This document shows, in pieces, positions 7,149 through 16,000 of a stretch of 25,607 bases of DNA (the first letter of the stretch is position 1; each line of letters starts with the position of its first letter). Below the pieces are notes generated by a model that was given only the letters and a program-made list of their open reading frames with translations, did no database searches and was not told the DNA's origin. The DNA comes from Prevotellaceae bacterium UBA4336 (lineage in GTDB: Bacteria; Bacteroidota; Bacteroidia; Bacteroidales; Bacteroidaceae). The stretch covers positions 1-25,607 of the forward strand of contig DGTM01000067.1 in assembly GCA_002394305.1 (NCBI GenBank), given 5' to 3'. Both the position numbers and the translations under genes were made by a program.

Positions 7149-7838
7149 ATGATAATCAAAGTATGCGGGATGCGGGATGCCGGGAACATCCGCGAGGTGG
7201 AGCGCCTGGGCATCGACATGATGGGCTTCATCTGCTGGGAACGCTCGCCGCGATATGTGGCGGAGGTGCCAGCCTATCTGCCCAAATGTCCGCGCGTCGG
7301 CGTCTTCGTCGACCCGTCGCTCGACTACGTCCAGCAGCAGGCCGAGGCCTTCGGCTTCAGCTACATCCAGCTGCACGGCAGCGAGTCGCCGGAGTTTTGC
7401 CAGAAGGTTCGGGAGAAGACAGGCTGCAAGATTATCAAAGCAATCAGCCTCCCCCGTCCCCTCCAAAGGAGGGGGGAACGGTCGAAAGCCTGCAACATCG
7501 ATGGCTTAGACACAGACGAAGAACTGCAGCGGCTGTTCCCCCCTCCTTTGGAGGGGTTGGGGGAGGCCATTCTCCTCTTCGACACCAAGTGCCCGACGCA
7601 CGGCGGAAGCGGCCGGAAGTTCAGCTGGGACGTTCTGCGGGACTACCGGGGCGAGCTGCCCTTCCTGCTTTCGGGAGGCATCGGGCCGGAGGATGTCGAG
7701 TCGCTCCGCATGTTCCGTCACCCGAAATGCCTCGGCATCGACATCAACTCGCGCTTCGAAGTGGAGCCGGGCATCAAGGATGTAGCCGCAATATCCAGTT
7801 TCGTCGCTTCCATCAGAGGCTGTAATTATGAATTATGA
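7149..7838 (+). CDS. trpF: Phosphoribosylanthranilate isomerase with an internal repeat insertion
   Basis: TrpF isomerises phosphoribosylanthranilate by an Amadori rearrangement. All eight barrel strands can be read: IIKVCG (Cys6 is the general base), MGFICW, VGVFVD, YIQLHG, IIKAI, ILLFDT (Asp145 is the general acid), FLLSGGIG and LGIDIN. At 229 aa it is about 20-30 residues longer than usual. The excess lies between strands 5 and 6 (residues about 100-141), where helix 5 is expected. That segment is encoded by two inverted 32-bp palindromic elements, at 7448-7479 and 7535-7566, around a 55-bp spacer. The frame is intact and both catalytic residues are present, so the enzyme may be functional. 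The C-terminus NYEL and its stop lie in an AATTATG repeat. Confidence 0.95.
   Translation: MIIKVCGMRDAGNIREVERLGIDMMGFICWERSPRYVAEVPAYLPKCPRVGVFVDPSLDYVQQQAEAFGFSYIQLHGSESPEFCQKVREKTGCKIIKAISLPRPLQRRGERSKACNIDGLDTDEELQRLFPPPLEGLGEAILLFDTKCPTHGGSGRKFSWDVLRDYRGELPFLLSGGIGPEDVESLRMFRHPKCLGIDINSRFEVEPGIKDVAAISSFVASIRGCNYEL
7448..7479 (+). repeat. 32-bp palindromic element, first copy in trpF
   Basis: It reads CCTCCCCCGT, then the perfect hairpin CCCCTCCAAAGGAGGGG, then GGAAC. In the trpF frame it encodes LPRPLQRRGE. It pairs as an inverted repeat with the copy at 7535-7566. Confidence 0.9.
7535..7566 (-). repeat. 32-bp palindromic element, second (inverted) copy in trpF
   Basis: The reverse complement reads CCTCCCCCAA, then CCCCTCCAAAGGAGGGG, then GGAAC, differing from the first trpF copy only at the two variable bases after CCTCCCCC. 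In the trpF frame it encodes LFPPPLEGLGEA. Confidence 0.9.
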
Positions 7839-7855
7839 ATTGTGAATTATGAATA
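7824..7855. repeat. AATTATG/AATTGTG tandem repeat at the trpF end
   Basis: Four units of AATTATG or AATTGTG cover the last codons and stop of trpF and most of the trpF-trpA spacer. It belongs to the same family as the two cassettes inside purL. Confidence 0.8.
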
Positions 7856-7865
7856 GTTTTTGAAC

Positions 7866-8645
7866 ATGAACAGAATTAATCAGATATTCCAAGAGAAGCA
7901 GAAAGGCCTGCTCTCGCTCTACTTCTGTGCCGGACACCCGACGCCCGACAGCACCGCCGACATCATCCGGACGCTGGAAGCCGGCGGCATCGACTTCATC
8001 GAAGTGGGCATCCCCTTCAGCGACCCGATGGCCGACGGCCCGGTCATCCAGGACGCAGCCACCAAGGCCCTGCGCGGCGGCATGACCCTGAAGAAGCTCT
8101 TCGCCCAGCTCGAACCGCTCCGGGGACAGGGCGTCAGGCTTCCCCTCATACTCATGGGCTACATGAACCCCATCTTCCACATGGGCTACGAGGCTTTCTT
8201 CCGGCGCTGCAGGGAGGTGGACGTGGACGGCGTCATCATTCCCGACCTGCCCTTCCGGGACTACATGGACGAGGTCAAGCCCATTGCCGACAAGTATGAC
8301 ATCCGCGTCATCATGCTCATCACGCCCGAGACGAGCGACGAACGCATACGCTTCATCGACCAGAACACCGACGGCTTCATCTACATGGTCAGCTCGGCGG
8401 CAACCACCGGAGCACAGAAGGAGTTCGACAAGGCAAAGCAGGCCTACTTCGAGCGCATCGCAGGGATGCAGCTCAAGCACCCCCGCATGATAGGCTTCGG
8501 CATCAGCAACCGGCAGACCCTGCATGCCGCCCAGCAAAACGCAGCAGGCGCCATCATCGGCAGCAAGTTCGTCAGTCTGCTCGACAAGCACAAGGCACCA
8601 CAGCCCGCCCTGGACGAACTCTTCCAGGCGCTCGCAGAAGATTAG
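7866..8645 (+). CDS. trpA: Tryptophan synthase alpha chain
   Basis: TrpA cleaves indole-3-glycerol phosphate to indole and glyceraldehyde 3-phosphate, and hands indole to TrpB. The 259-aa product carries both catalytic acids in IEVGIPFSDPMADGP (Glu46 and Asp57, equivalent to E. coli Glu49 and Asp60) and the phosphate-binding GFGISN and GAIIGSKF. I start at ATG 7866; the in-frame TTG at 7860 adds two residues. It is the last gene of the operon. It converges on a chromate transporter gene 19 bp away with no obvious intrinsic terminator between them. Confidence 0.97.
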   Translation: MNRINQIFQEKQKGLLSLYFCAGHPTPDSTADIIRTLEAGGIDFIEVGIPFSDPMADGPVIQDAATKALRGGMTLKKLFAQLEPLRGQGVRLPLILMGYMNPIFHMGYEAFFRRCREVDVDGVIIPDLPFRDYMDEVKPIADKYDIRVIMLITPETSDERIRFIDQNTDGFIYMVSSAATTGAQKEFDKAKQAYFERIAGMQLKHPRMIGFGISNRQTLHAAQQNAAGAIIGSKFVSLLDKHKAPQPALDELFQALAED

Positions 8646-8664
8646 CCGGCACGGCACGCTCCGG

Positions 8665-9246
8665 TCAGAGCCCCAGCACGATGCCGGCCACTCCGCAAAG
8701 CATGATGATGAGGATAGGCCCCATGCGATACACCTTCTGAGCAAAGAAGGCAAAAGCGAAGATGAGGAGGCTGAGACAGAAACGCCAAGGGCTCTCCGAC
8801 ACCGAACTGAAGTTCTCGCTGTTCATGAGAAGCAGCGAGGCGGCAAGAAGCAAGCCGACGACAGCCGGACGCAACCCGCCGAAGACGCTCTCCACGGCAG
8901 GATGGTTGCGGTACTTCAGGAGGAACCTGCTGATGAGCAGCATGAGGATGAAGCTGGGAAGCACAACGGCAAACGTGGCAAGGAAACTGCCCAGGATACC
9001 CCAATACGGTTCGTAGCCGGCATTGACCAGAGCCGTGTAGCCCACATACGTGGCGCTATTGATGCCAATCGGCCCGGGAGTACTCTGGCTGACGGCAACG
9101 ATGTCGGTGAACTGTCCCATCGTCATCCAATGGTAGTGCTCGACGACCTCGCCCTGTATCAAGGACAGCATGGCATAGCCTCCACCGAAACCGAACAGGC
9201 CGATAAGGAAGAAAGTCCAGAACAATTGTGTAAGAAGCAACAGCAT
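8665..9246 (-). CDS. Chromate transporter half-protein (second gene of pair)
   Basis: This 193-aa membrane protein belongs to the chromate transporter (ChrA/CHR) family. It shows the N-terminal signature GLFGFGGGYAMLSLIQ and the motif VSQSTPGPIGINSATYVGY, followed by several hydrophobic segments. Long ChrA proteins contain two such halves; here two short genes are adjacent, the usual arrangement for short-chain CHR proteins, which probably work as a heteromeric pair. Known members export chromate with the membrane potential, but many family members have an untested substrate. It lies 122 bp after the partner gene, the gap being partly filled by a TTCATTCTTC repeat. The symbol chrA is not assigned because function cannot be shown. 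Confidence 0.9.
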   Translation of the reverse strand: MLLLLTQLFWTFFLIGLFGFGGGYAMLSLIQGEVVEHYHWMTMGQFTDIVAVSQSTPGPIGINSATYVGYTALVNAGYEPYWGILGSFLATFAVVLPSFILMLLISRFLLKYRNHPAVESVFGGLRPAVVGLLLAASLLLMNSENFSSVSESPWRFCLSLLIFAFAFFAQKVYRMGPILIIMLCGVAGIVLGL

Positions 9247-9295
9247 CGTTTATCGAGGTTTAAGGAACAGAGTTTTGAGATTATGGATTAGATTT

Positions 9296-9390
9296 GGGCG
9301 GTAGCAAATTCTTCACTCTTCATTCTTCACTTTTCATTTTTCATTCTTCATTTTTCATTTTTCATTCTTCATTCTTCACTCTTCAGGTAC
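9296..9390. repeat. CATTCTTCAC-type tandem repeat between the two chromate transporter genes
   Basis: An array of TTCATTCTTC and TTCATTTTTC variants extends to 9388. It overlaps the last codons (SEE-stop) of the upstream transporter half. Its right-hand core, GGGCGGTAGCAAATTCTTCA at 9296-9315, is the reverse complement of the cores at 4571-4590 and 21951-21970. Confidence 0.85.
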
Positions 9391-9902
9391 TGCCCATAGG
9401 CATAGCCGGCTATGCCCGCGGCCAGCACGATGAAGATGGGACTCACGCCGAGCTTCCAGATGAGGAAAGCGCTGACGATGGGAATCCAGGCGTTGCTGCG
9501 CGTTATCTTCGCACTCTTCGCCATGCGGAAGACCGGCAACAGGATGAGGGCCACGACAGCCGGACGAATGCCCCGGAAGAAGCGCTCCACCCAGACGTTC
9601 TCGCGGAACTGCTGGAAGACGAGTGCGATAGCCAGGATGCAGACGAAGGAAGGCAGACAGGTGCCAATGGCGCTGACCAGAGCGCCACGGCCTCCCAGCC
9701 GCTTCTGTCCGATGAAGATGCTGATGTTCACGGCAAAGATGCCCGGACAAGACTGTGCCACGGCAATCAGGTCGAGCAGTTCCTCCTTGCTTACCCACGC
9801 TTTCTCGTCCACCACCTTCTGCTCGATGAGGGGTATCATGGCGTAGCCTCCGCCTATGGTGAAAAGGCCTATCTGGAAGAATGTCTTGAAGAGTTCGAAC
9901 AT
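9369..9902 (-). CDS. Chromate transporter half-protein (first gene of pair)
   Basis: This 177-aa CHR-family membrane protein has GLFTIGGGYAMIPLIEQ near the N-terminus and VAQSCPGIFAVNISIFIG, equivalent to the partner's STPGP motif, plus several transmembrane segments. Its ATG follows the stop codon of the restriction-methyltransferase gene by only 2 nt, so the two are probably co-transcribed and perhaps translationally coupled. Its C-terminal codons come from a CTTCATTCTTC repeat. Substrate as for the partner: chromate is the family default, not demonstrated here. Confidence 0.9.
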   Translation of the reverse strand: MFELFKTFFQIGLFTIGGGYAMIPLIEQKVVDEKAWVSKEELLDLIAVAQSCPGIFAVNISIFIGQKRLGGRGALVSAIGTCLPSFVCILAIALVFQQFRENVWVERFFRGIRPAVVALILLPVFRMAKSAKITRSNAWIPIVSAFLIWKLGVSPIFIVLAAGIAGYAYGQYLKSEE

Positions 9903-9904
9903 GT

Positions 9905-12900
9905 TTACATATTGAATAACTGGTGAATGAGTGTGTCGGACCTCCGGCGAGCCTCCTCCACGGATATTTTATCCCTTAGAATATCCTCCGACACCTGGAC
10001 AAGCTCCCGGTGGTGACGGTTCTCCGGATTAAACACCGGAATGTGCAGATAGTCCGTGACGTGCGTCCCTATCTGAGTATTCTCAGCGTATCCCATAATG
10101 AACTCCTCCACAGCATGGGCATTGAGGAAGGCACATAGATAGAGAGCCTCTTCCTGCGAGTCCAATGGAATAAAGTATATCTTGTGGTCAGGCACTACGA
10201 TGCGTCCGTCTGCCGAAGACAAGATGCAAGCCTTGAAGCGGCCGGAGATTTCGGACCAGCATACTTTGTACGGCGCAAACGTGTACCTCCCCACATTCCA
10301 GCATGAGTAGAAAGGAGCTCCGGCAAGGTATCGTCTGAGGCTTGAGCGCCGTTCAAGTTCGCTTCTGAAAACAGTGAAGTAGTCCAATGCCTGTGGGTAC
10401 TTCTCCAACATCTCCTTGACGGGGAATCCCTGCATGCTGTCCTGCGGTATGATGCCATACGTGCCTCCTCTGCTCCAACGGAATGGCGTTATCTCCCGTC
10501 CGCGGGCAATCGGGTAAACCAGACTTTTCTCTATGAGGTGGGAGACCGTGCTGGTCTTTCTCCTTCCCATCGCAGGGTCGTTCTCGAACAGCAGGAATTC
10601 GTCCTTGCATGCCTTGACTCGACCGTAAAAGATGCCGTTCATGTCCGTACAAACACCCTTCCTTGCAGCATAGCGCTTCTCGTTTTCCCCACGTGCCAGG
10701 CAGAGACAAGCATTCAGGTCCTCAGCCTTTATCGTAAGCCACGGTCCCTTGAGCCCGCGGATGGGGTGCGCCACGAGCTCTGTTCGGCTGGTATATCCGA
10801 TGACATGAGACAGAGAGTCGTGCTCCGAGAAGTGTCCAGTCTTGTCCCATACCGTCCAGGGAAGCGGATACGCGGTCCGCGTCTCGCCGCGGGTCAACAC
10901 TATCAGCGAGGCTTTATTCGTCGCGTCCTGGAAGGGTCTGAGCCGGGTGAAGTCGTGGACCTTCTCGACGTGGAAGAAGTCGTTCGCCTCTGCATCGATG
11001 GCAAAAGAACGGAAGCCTTCGGACGACTCCGTCTTGAACACACTGCGTGTTATCAGCATTGCCAGCCTGCCGCCCTTCTTCAACCACTTCTGTGCAGCGG
11101 AGTACAAAACCATAGTCGACACGTCGGACTCTATCCCGCCATAGAACACGTCTGAAGAGAACAGGCCGAAGCCCTTGCAAAAGCTCTTGATTGTTTCACG
11201 GTAGGCATCCGGCAATGCCGACCAGCGAAGCCAAGGCGGGTTGCCGACGAGTATGTCGAAATCATGAAGCAAGGCCGCAGTGAAGTGGTTCTTTATAATG
11301 CTGCACCATATCCCATCCCACTCCTTTTCCTCGAGCGAACGTATCTGATGCAACAGATGGCGAAGGGTCTGTTCTTCCTCCTCCTTGAAATGCCACTTCC
11401 TTAATGCCTCGTCTGCTTCCTTCTCCGACACGACAGCTCCCTCTCCCGTACTCTGCTTTGCCAAGTTCTCAATCTGATTCAGCACGTCGTGAAGCATGTT
11501 CTTTTCAAACAGGACACACGGGAGCTTCAGTTGCAGCACGCCTTCCTGCGTCGTAATCTGGTAGTTGTAATAGTCGCCCTCACGCTGCGGAGAGAAGATG
11601 GAATCTGTGAGATACACAGGAATCTCTATCTGCCCTACCCCTTCCATAAAAGGAGAAAGGGCTATCAGATAGTTCGTCCTGGCCGATATGACAGCGAGCG
11701 GGTTAAGGTCAAAGCCATAGATATGAGACAGGACATGCGCGACGATCTCCTTGTTCGAAGCATGCTGCCTGGACATGAATGATGTGGTCCTGTTGATCAG
11801 ATGCACAAGGAATGTCCCGGAGCCACACGTCGGGTCGAGCACCTTTTGATTAGGCGTCCAGCCACTTTCCATGATGGTGAACTCCGCCAGCCAGTCCGGT
11901 GTGTAGTACTCCCCTAAGCTGTGTCGCATAGGCTTTGACAGCAAGCCCTGATACAACTCTTTCAGCAGGTCGCTGATGACTTCTGGCTTCAGCGACACAG
12001 AGGATGGCTCGTACTGGTTCAATACACGGAACAGCCGGAGGAAGGCTTTTTCCAATGCTTCGTTCCAAGCCTTCGTGTACCAGCAGAAGAAGTCGCCCTC
12101 GAGGAAGTTCCGTATGCCAAGGCTGACAAATTCGCTGCCTGTCTCCAGTCTTTCCGCAAACATCCGGACAGAATTCTCCTGCATCGCCTCCGGGAAAGGC
12201 ACATCGCTTTGCCCCTCAAACGAGCGCATAATCATCAGGGCTATGAGCTTGATGTATATGGCATACGCTGTGTGAAGGACAAAGATAAACTCGCTGACCT
12301 CGTTTTCGTCCAGCGAGATACCATAGTTCGACGCCTCCTTCACGACAGAATCCTTGCCTGCTCCGAAGTCGCTGACCTGCCCGAACATGCGTGCCCACTC
12401 GCGGTAAAACATCTGAGTCCGCACATCTGATGTCCCCTTAAAAGCCTCCCACAGTGTTTTCACGATGAGAGATGCCGTCTGACTCCGTTCTCCCAGGTCG
12501 ATTATGAGGTTCTCGCTGATTAGCGCCTTACGCTGGAACGAACGTACAAGATGTATGAAATAGTCCAGGACAACGGGGGAAAGATCATACGGACCTTGCT
12601 TTACAATCTCTCCGTCTGCTGTCTTACGGAAGAAGCCTATCTGTTTCCCGTCGAGAAGGACACAGATTATTTGGTTCTCCTGTGTGTGATACTTCTTCGC
12701 GAGCCCTGCGATATATTTCTCCTTCTGACTGACGAACAGGTCAAAGCTGCGGCTCAAGAGACCTGGCTTCTTGTATTCGAGGCAAAGGTTGTTGTACAGT
12801 GCATCCACTGCGCCTTTCTCTATCTTCACCTCATAGCGGGCATCGTATGGGACTCCGATGCCCGTGAAGAAATTGGAAAAGACAGCTTCGCAATAGACAC

Positions 12901-12976
12901 GCACGTCTTCCTCTGTGCGGAATCGGCCTTGTCCGTTGACAATTGCATCGTATAGCTGTACAGCCTCCCTGCGCAT
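9905..12976 (-). CDS. Type IIG-like restriction endonuclease-methyltransferase
   Basis: This 1023-aa protein appears to combine DNA cleavage and adenine methylation in one chain. The N-terminal region has VDALYNNLCLEYKKPG, a plausible PD-(D/E)xK nuclease site (Asp58, Glu67, Lys69). A helical stretch follows to about residue 350, then GEYYTP, the SAM-binding motif I VLDPTCGSGTFL (380-390), FDLNPLAVISARTNYL, and the N6-adenine catalytic motif GNPPW (578-582). The C-terminal third is the likely target-recognition region, rich in aromatic residues and without recognisable motifs. No separate specificity or methylase gene is adjacent, consistent with a self-contained type IIG system or a BREX/DISARM-like orphan. 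It lies 28 bp after purL and 2 bp before a chromate transporter gene, an odd place. It looks more AT-rich than purL and trp, suggesting acquisition. Confidence 0.85.
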   Translation of the reverse strand: MRREAVQLYDAIVNGQGRFRTEEDVRVYCEAVFSNFFTGIGVPYDARYEVKIEKGAVDALYNNLCLEYKKPGLLSRSFDLFVSQKEKYIAGLAKKYHTQENQIICVLLDGKQIGFFRKTADGEIVKQGPYDLSPVVLDYFIHLVRSFQRKALISENLIIDLGERSQTASLIVKTLWEAFKGTSDVRTQMFYREWARMFGQVSDFGAGKDSVVKEASNYGISLDENEVSEFIFVLHTAYAIYIKLIALMIMRSFEGQSDVPFPEAMQENSVRMFAERLETGSEFVSLGIRNFLEGDFFCWYTKAWNEALEKAFLRLFRVLNQYEPSSVSLKPEVISDLLKELYQGLLSKPMRHSLGEYYTPDWLAEFTIMESGWTPNQKVLDPTCGSGTFLVHLINRTTSFMSRQHASNKEIVAHVLSHIYGFDLNPLAVISARTNYLIALSPFMEGVGQIEIPVYLTDSIFSPQREGDYYNYQITTQEGVLQLKLPCVLFEKNMLHDVLNQIENLAKQSTGEGAVVSEKEADEALRKWHFKEEEEQTLRHLLHQIRSLEEKEWDGIWCSIIKNHFTAALLHDFDILVGNPPWLRWSALPDAYRETIKSFCKGFGLFSSDVFYGGIESDVSTMVLYSAAQKWLKKGGRLAMLITRSVFKTESSEGFRSFAIDAEANDFFHVEKVHDFTRLRPFQDATNKASLIVLTRGETRTAYPLPWTVWDKTGHFSEHDSLSHVIGYTSRTELVAHPIRGLKGPWLTIKAEDLNACLCLARGENEKRYAARKGVCTDMNGIFYGRVKACKDEFLLFENDPAMGRRKTSTVSHLIEKSLVYPIARGREITPFRWSRGGTYGIIPQDSMQGFPVKEMLEKYPQALDYFTVFRSELERRSSLRRYLAGAPFYSCWNVGRYTFAPYKVCWSEISGRFKACILSSADGRIVVPDHKIYFIPLDSQEEALYLCAFLNAHAVEEFIMGYAENTQIGTHVTDYLHIPVFNPENRHHRELVQVSEDILRDKISVEEARRRSDTLIHQLFNM

Positions 12977-13004
12977 ATATCAGCACATTATATATATTAT
13001 GATG

Positions 13005-16000
13005 TCACTTTCGCTGTTCCACCCACTTGCGTGCATTGACGAAGGCCTCTATCCATGGCGTTACCTGATCTTCGTCGCGGCGTTCAGCGGGATAGTAGCC
13101 GCACTGCCAGGGGAAGAAGGCACGCTCGAGGTGGGGCATCATAGCCAGGTGACGGCCGTCGGACGATGCGATGCCTGCGGCCTGGAAGTCGCTGCCGTTG
13201 GGGTTGGCAGGGTAGCCGTCGTAGCTGTACTTCAAGACGATGTTGTAGTCCTCCTCCTTGCCGGGCAGACTGAACTTGCCTTCGCCGTGAGCCACCCAGA
13301 TGCCGAGCTTCGAGCCGCTCAGGCTCTCGAGGAGGACGCTCTTGTTGGGCTGAACGGTCACGCCGACGAAGCCCGACTCGAACTTGTGGCTGTCGTTGTG
13401 GAGCATCCTTGCAGAATTCTTAATTCTTAATTCATAATTCATAATTGTTTCTGAGCTGCCTTCATTATGAATTGTGAATTGTGAATTATGAATTAACCCC
13501 AGTTCCACCATGAGCTGGCACCCGTTGCAGACGCCGAGGGAGAGTGTGTCGGGACGGCTGTAGAAGCGGTCCAGTGCCTCCTTCGCCTTGGGGTTGTAGA
13601 GGAAAGCGCCTGCCCAGCCCTTTGCCGAGCCGAGGACGTCGCTGTTGGAGAAGCCGCCGCAGAAGACGATGAAGTTCACCTCGTCGAGCGTTTCGCGGCC
13701 CGAGATGAGGTCGGTCATCATGACGTCCTTCACGTCGAAGCCTGCCAGATAGAGCATATAGGCCATTTCCCGTTCGCCGTTCGTGCCTTTCTCGCGGATG
13801 ATGGCGGCTTTGGGTCCGTTGTCCGTTGTCCGTTGTCCGTTGACTTTCCAGCGGTCCGGGTTGAGGCCGTACTGGCTGAGCTTGCCGGTGAAGCCTGGCA
13901 GGAACTGCCACTCGAGCGGCTGCTTGCCCAGGTTCTCGTAGCGTTCCTTGGCCTTGCCGCCGAAGCTTTGCTTCTGGTCGAGCAGGAAAGACGGGCGGAA
14001 CCATACGTCGCGCAGGCTGTCGATGTCGAGCTTGCACTGCGTCTCGCCCTTTTCGATGAGGATTCTGCGCTCGCTGCAAGGACGGCCGATGTTGGCATAG
14101 CCGACACCTGCATCCTCGAGCAGCTTCTTGACCTCCGTGCGGTCCTTGTCGGCCACCTGTATGACGATGCCCGGGTTCTCTGCGAAGAGGAGCTTCACCA
14201 GGTCGTCGCACTTCATCTTGTTCAAGTTGATGTCGAGTCCGCCCTTAGTGTTTGCGAAGGTCATCTCCAGCAGGCAGGTGACGAGACCGCCTGCCGAGAT
14301 GTCGTGACCGGCGAGGATGAGGCCGCGCTTTATCAGGTCCTGGACGGCGTTGAAGGCGTCGCGGAAGTACTCCGCATCGCGCACCGTGGGCACATCGCTG
14401 CCTACCTTCCCCATGCTTTGGGCAAAGGCGGAACCGCCGAGACGCAGCTCGTCGAACGAGAAGTCTATGTGATACAATGTGGAGGGGCAGTCCCTGAGGA
14501 CGGGCGAAACGACCTTCTTCACGTCGCTCACCAGGCCGCCGCTGGAGACGATGACCGTGCCGGGAGCAATCACCTTGGTGCCGTCGGGGTATTTCTGCGT
14601 CATGGAGAGGCTGTCCTTGCCTGTCGGTACGTTGATTTGCAGAGCGCAGCAGAAGTCGCTCAGCGCTTCGACGGCCTGGTAGAGACGTGCGTCCTCGCCT
14701 TCCTGCGAGCGGCACGGCCACATCCAGTTTGCGCTGAGGCTGACGCTGTCCAAGCCTTCTTCGAGCGGTGCCCAGAGGATGTTCGTCAGGGACTCGGCGA
14801 CGGAGAGGACACTGCCGGCGGCGGGGTCGGCAAGGGCGGCCTGGGGTGCATGGCCGAGGGCCGTGGCGATGCCTTTCACGCCGCGATAGTCGAGGGCTAC
14901 CACGCCGCAGTCGCTCAGAGGCAGCTGCAGCGGGCCCTGGCATTGCTGGCGTGCCACCTTGCCCGTCACGGAGCGGTCCACCTTGTTCGTCAGCCAGTCC
15001 TTGCAGGCCACGGCCTCGAGGCTGAGGACCCGCTTAAGCGAATTCATAATGCATAATTCATAATTCATAATTACCTCCGGACTGCTTTCGCCCGCCTTAT
15101 TATGAATTGTGAATTGTGAATTATGAATTGTTTCGACATCGGCATACTTGCGCTCCACGGTCTTGTCGCGCATGATGGTCTTGGGCGAGTGGCCGAACAT
15201 CTGCGCCACATCGAGGTCGAACGGGCGCTTGCCGTCCGCTTGCTGGAAGGCGAAGTGGGCGTCGCCGGTGGTCTCTCCGACGACGTAGAGCGGTGCGCGT
15301 TCCCTCTCGGCTATCTTGCGGACGTGCTCGATGTGCTTCTCGTCGATGAGCAGGCCCATGCGTTCCTGGCTTTCGTTGGCGATGATTTCCTTGGCCGAGA
15401 GCGTCGGGTCGCCGATGGGCAGCTTCGTCATGTCGATGAGTCCGCCGCACTCTTCCACCAGCTCGGAGAGGCAGTTGACGTGGCCTGCGCTTCCATGGTC
15501 GTGGATGCTGACGACGGGATTCACTTCCTCTTCGCAGAGCGCACGCACCAGGTTGTTGGCACGCTTCTGCATCTCGGGGTTCGCACGCTGCACGGCGTTG
15601 AGCTCGATGCCGCTGCTGTAGCGACCTGTGTCCACGCTGGAGACAGAGCCGCCGCCCAGCCCGATGCGGTAGTTGTCGCCGCCCACTACCACTATTTTAT
15701 TGCCCTTCCGGGGTTCTTTCTTCAGGCAGTCGCGCTTCGTGCCGTAGCCTACGCCGCCTGCCAGCATGATGACTTTGTCGTAGGCGTACTGCTCGTTGCC
15801 TTCTTTATGCTCGAAGGTGAGCACCGACCCTGCGATGAGCGGCTGGCCGAACTTGTTGCCGAAGTCGCTGGCGCCGTTGCTGGCCTTGATGAGGATCTGC
15901 TCGGGCGTCTGGTAGAGCCACTCCCTGACGGGCAGAATCTTCTCCCATTCGTGTCCTTCCGCTGTTCGTGGGTAGCTCGTCATATACACCGCTGTGCCTG

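Noticed and set aside
7448..7566. Insertion sequence or transposon in trpF
   Set aside because: There is no transposase, the frame is intact and the inverted elements are themselves only 32 bp, so it is treated as a small palindromic element.
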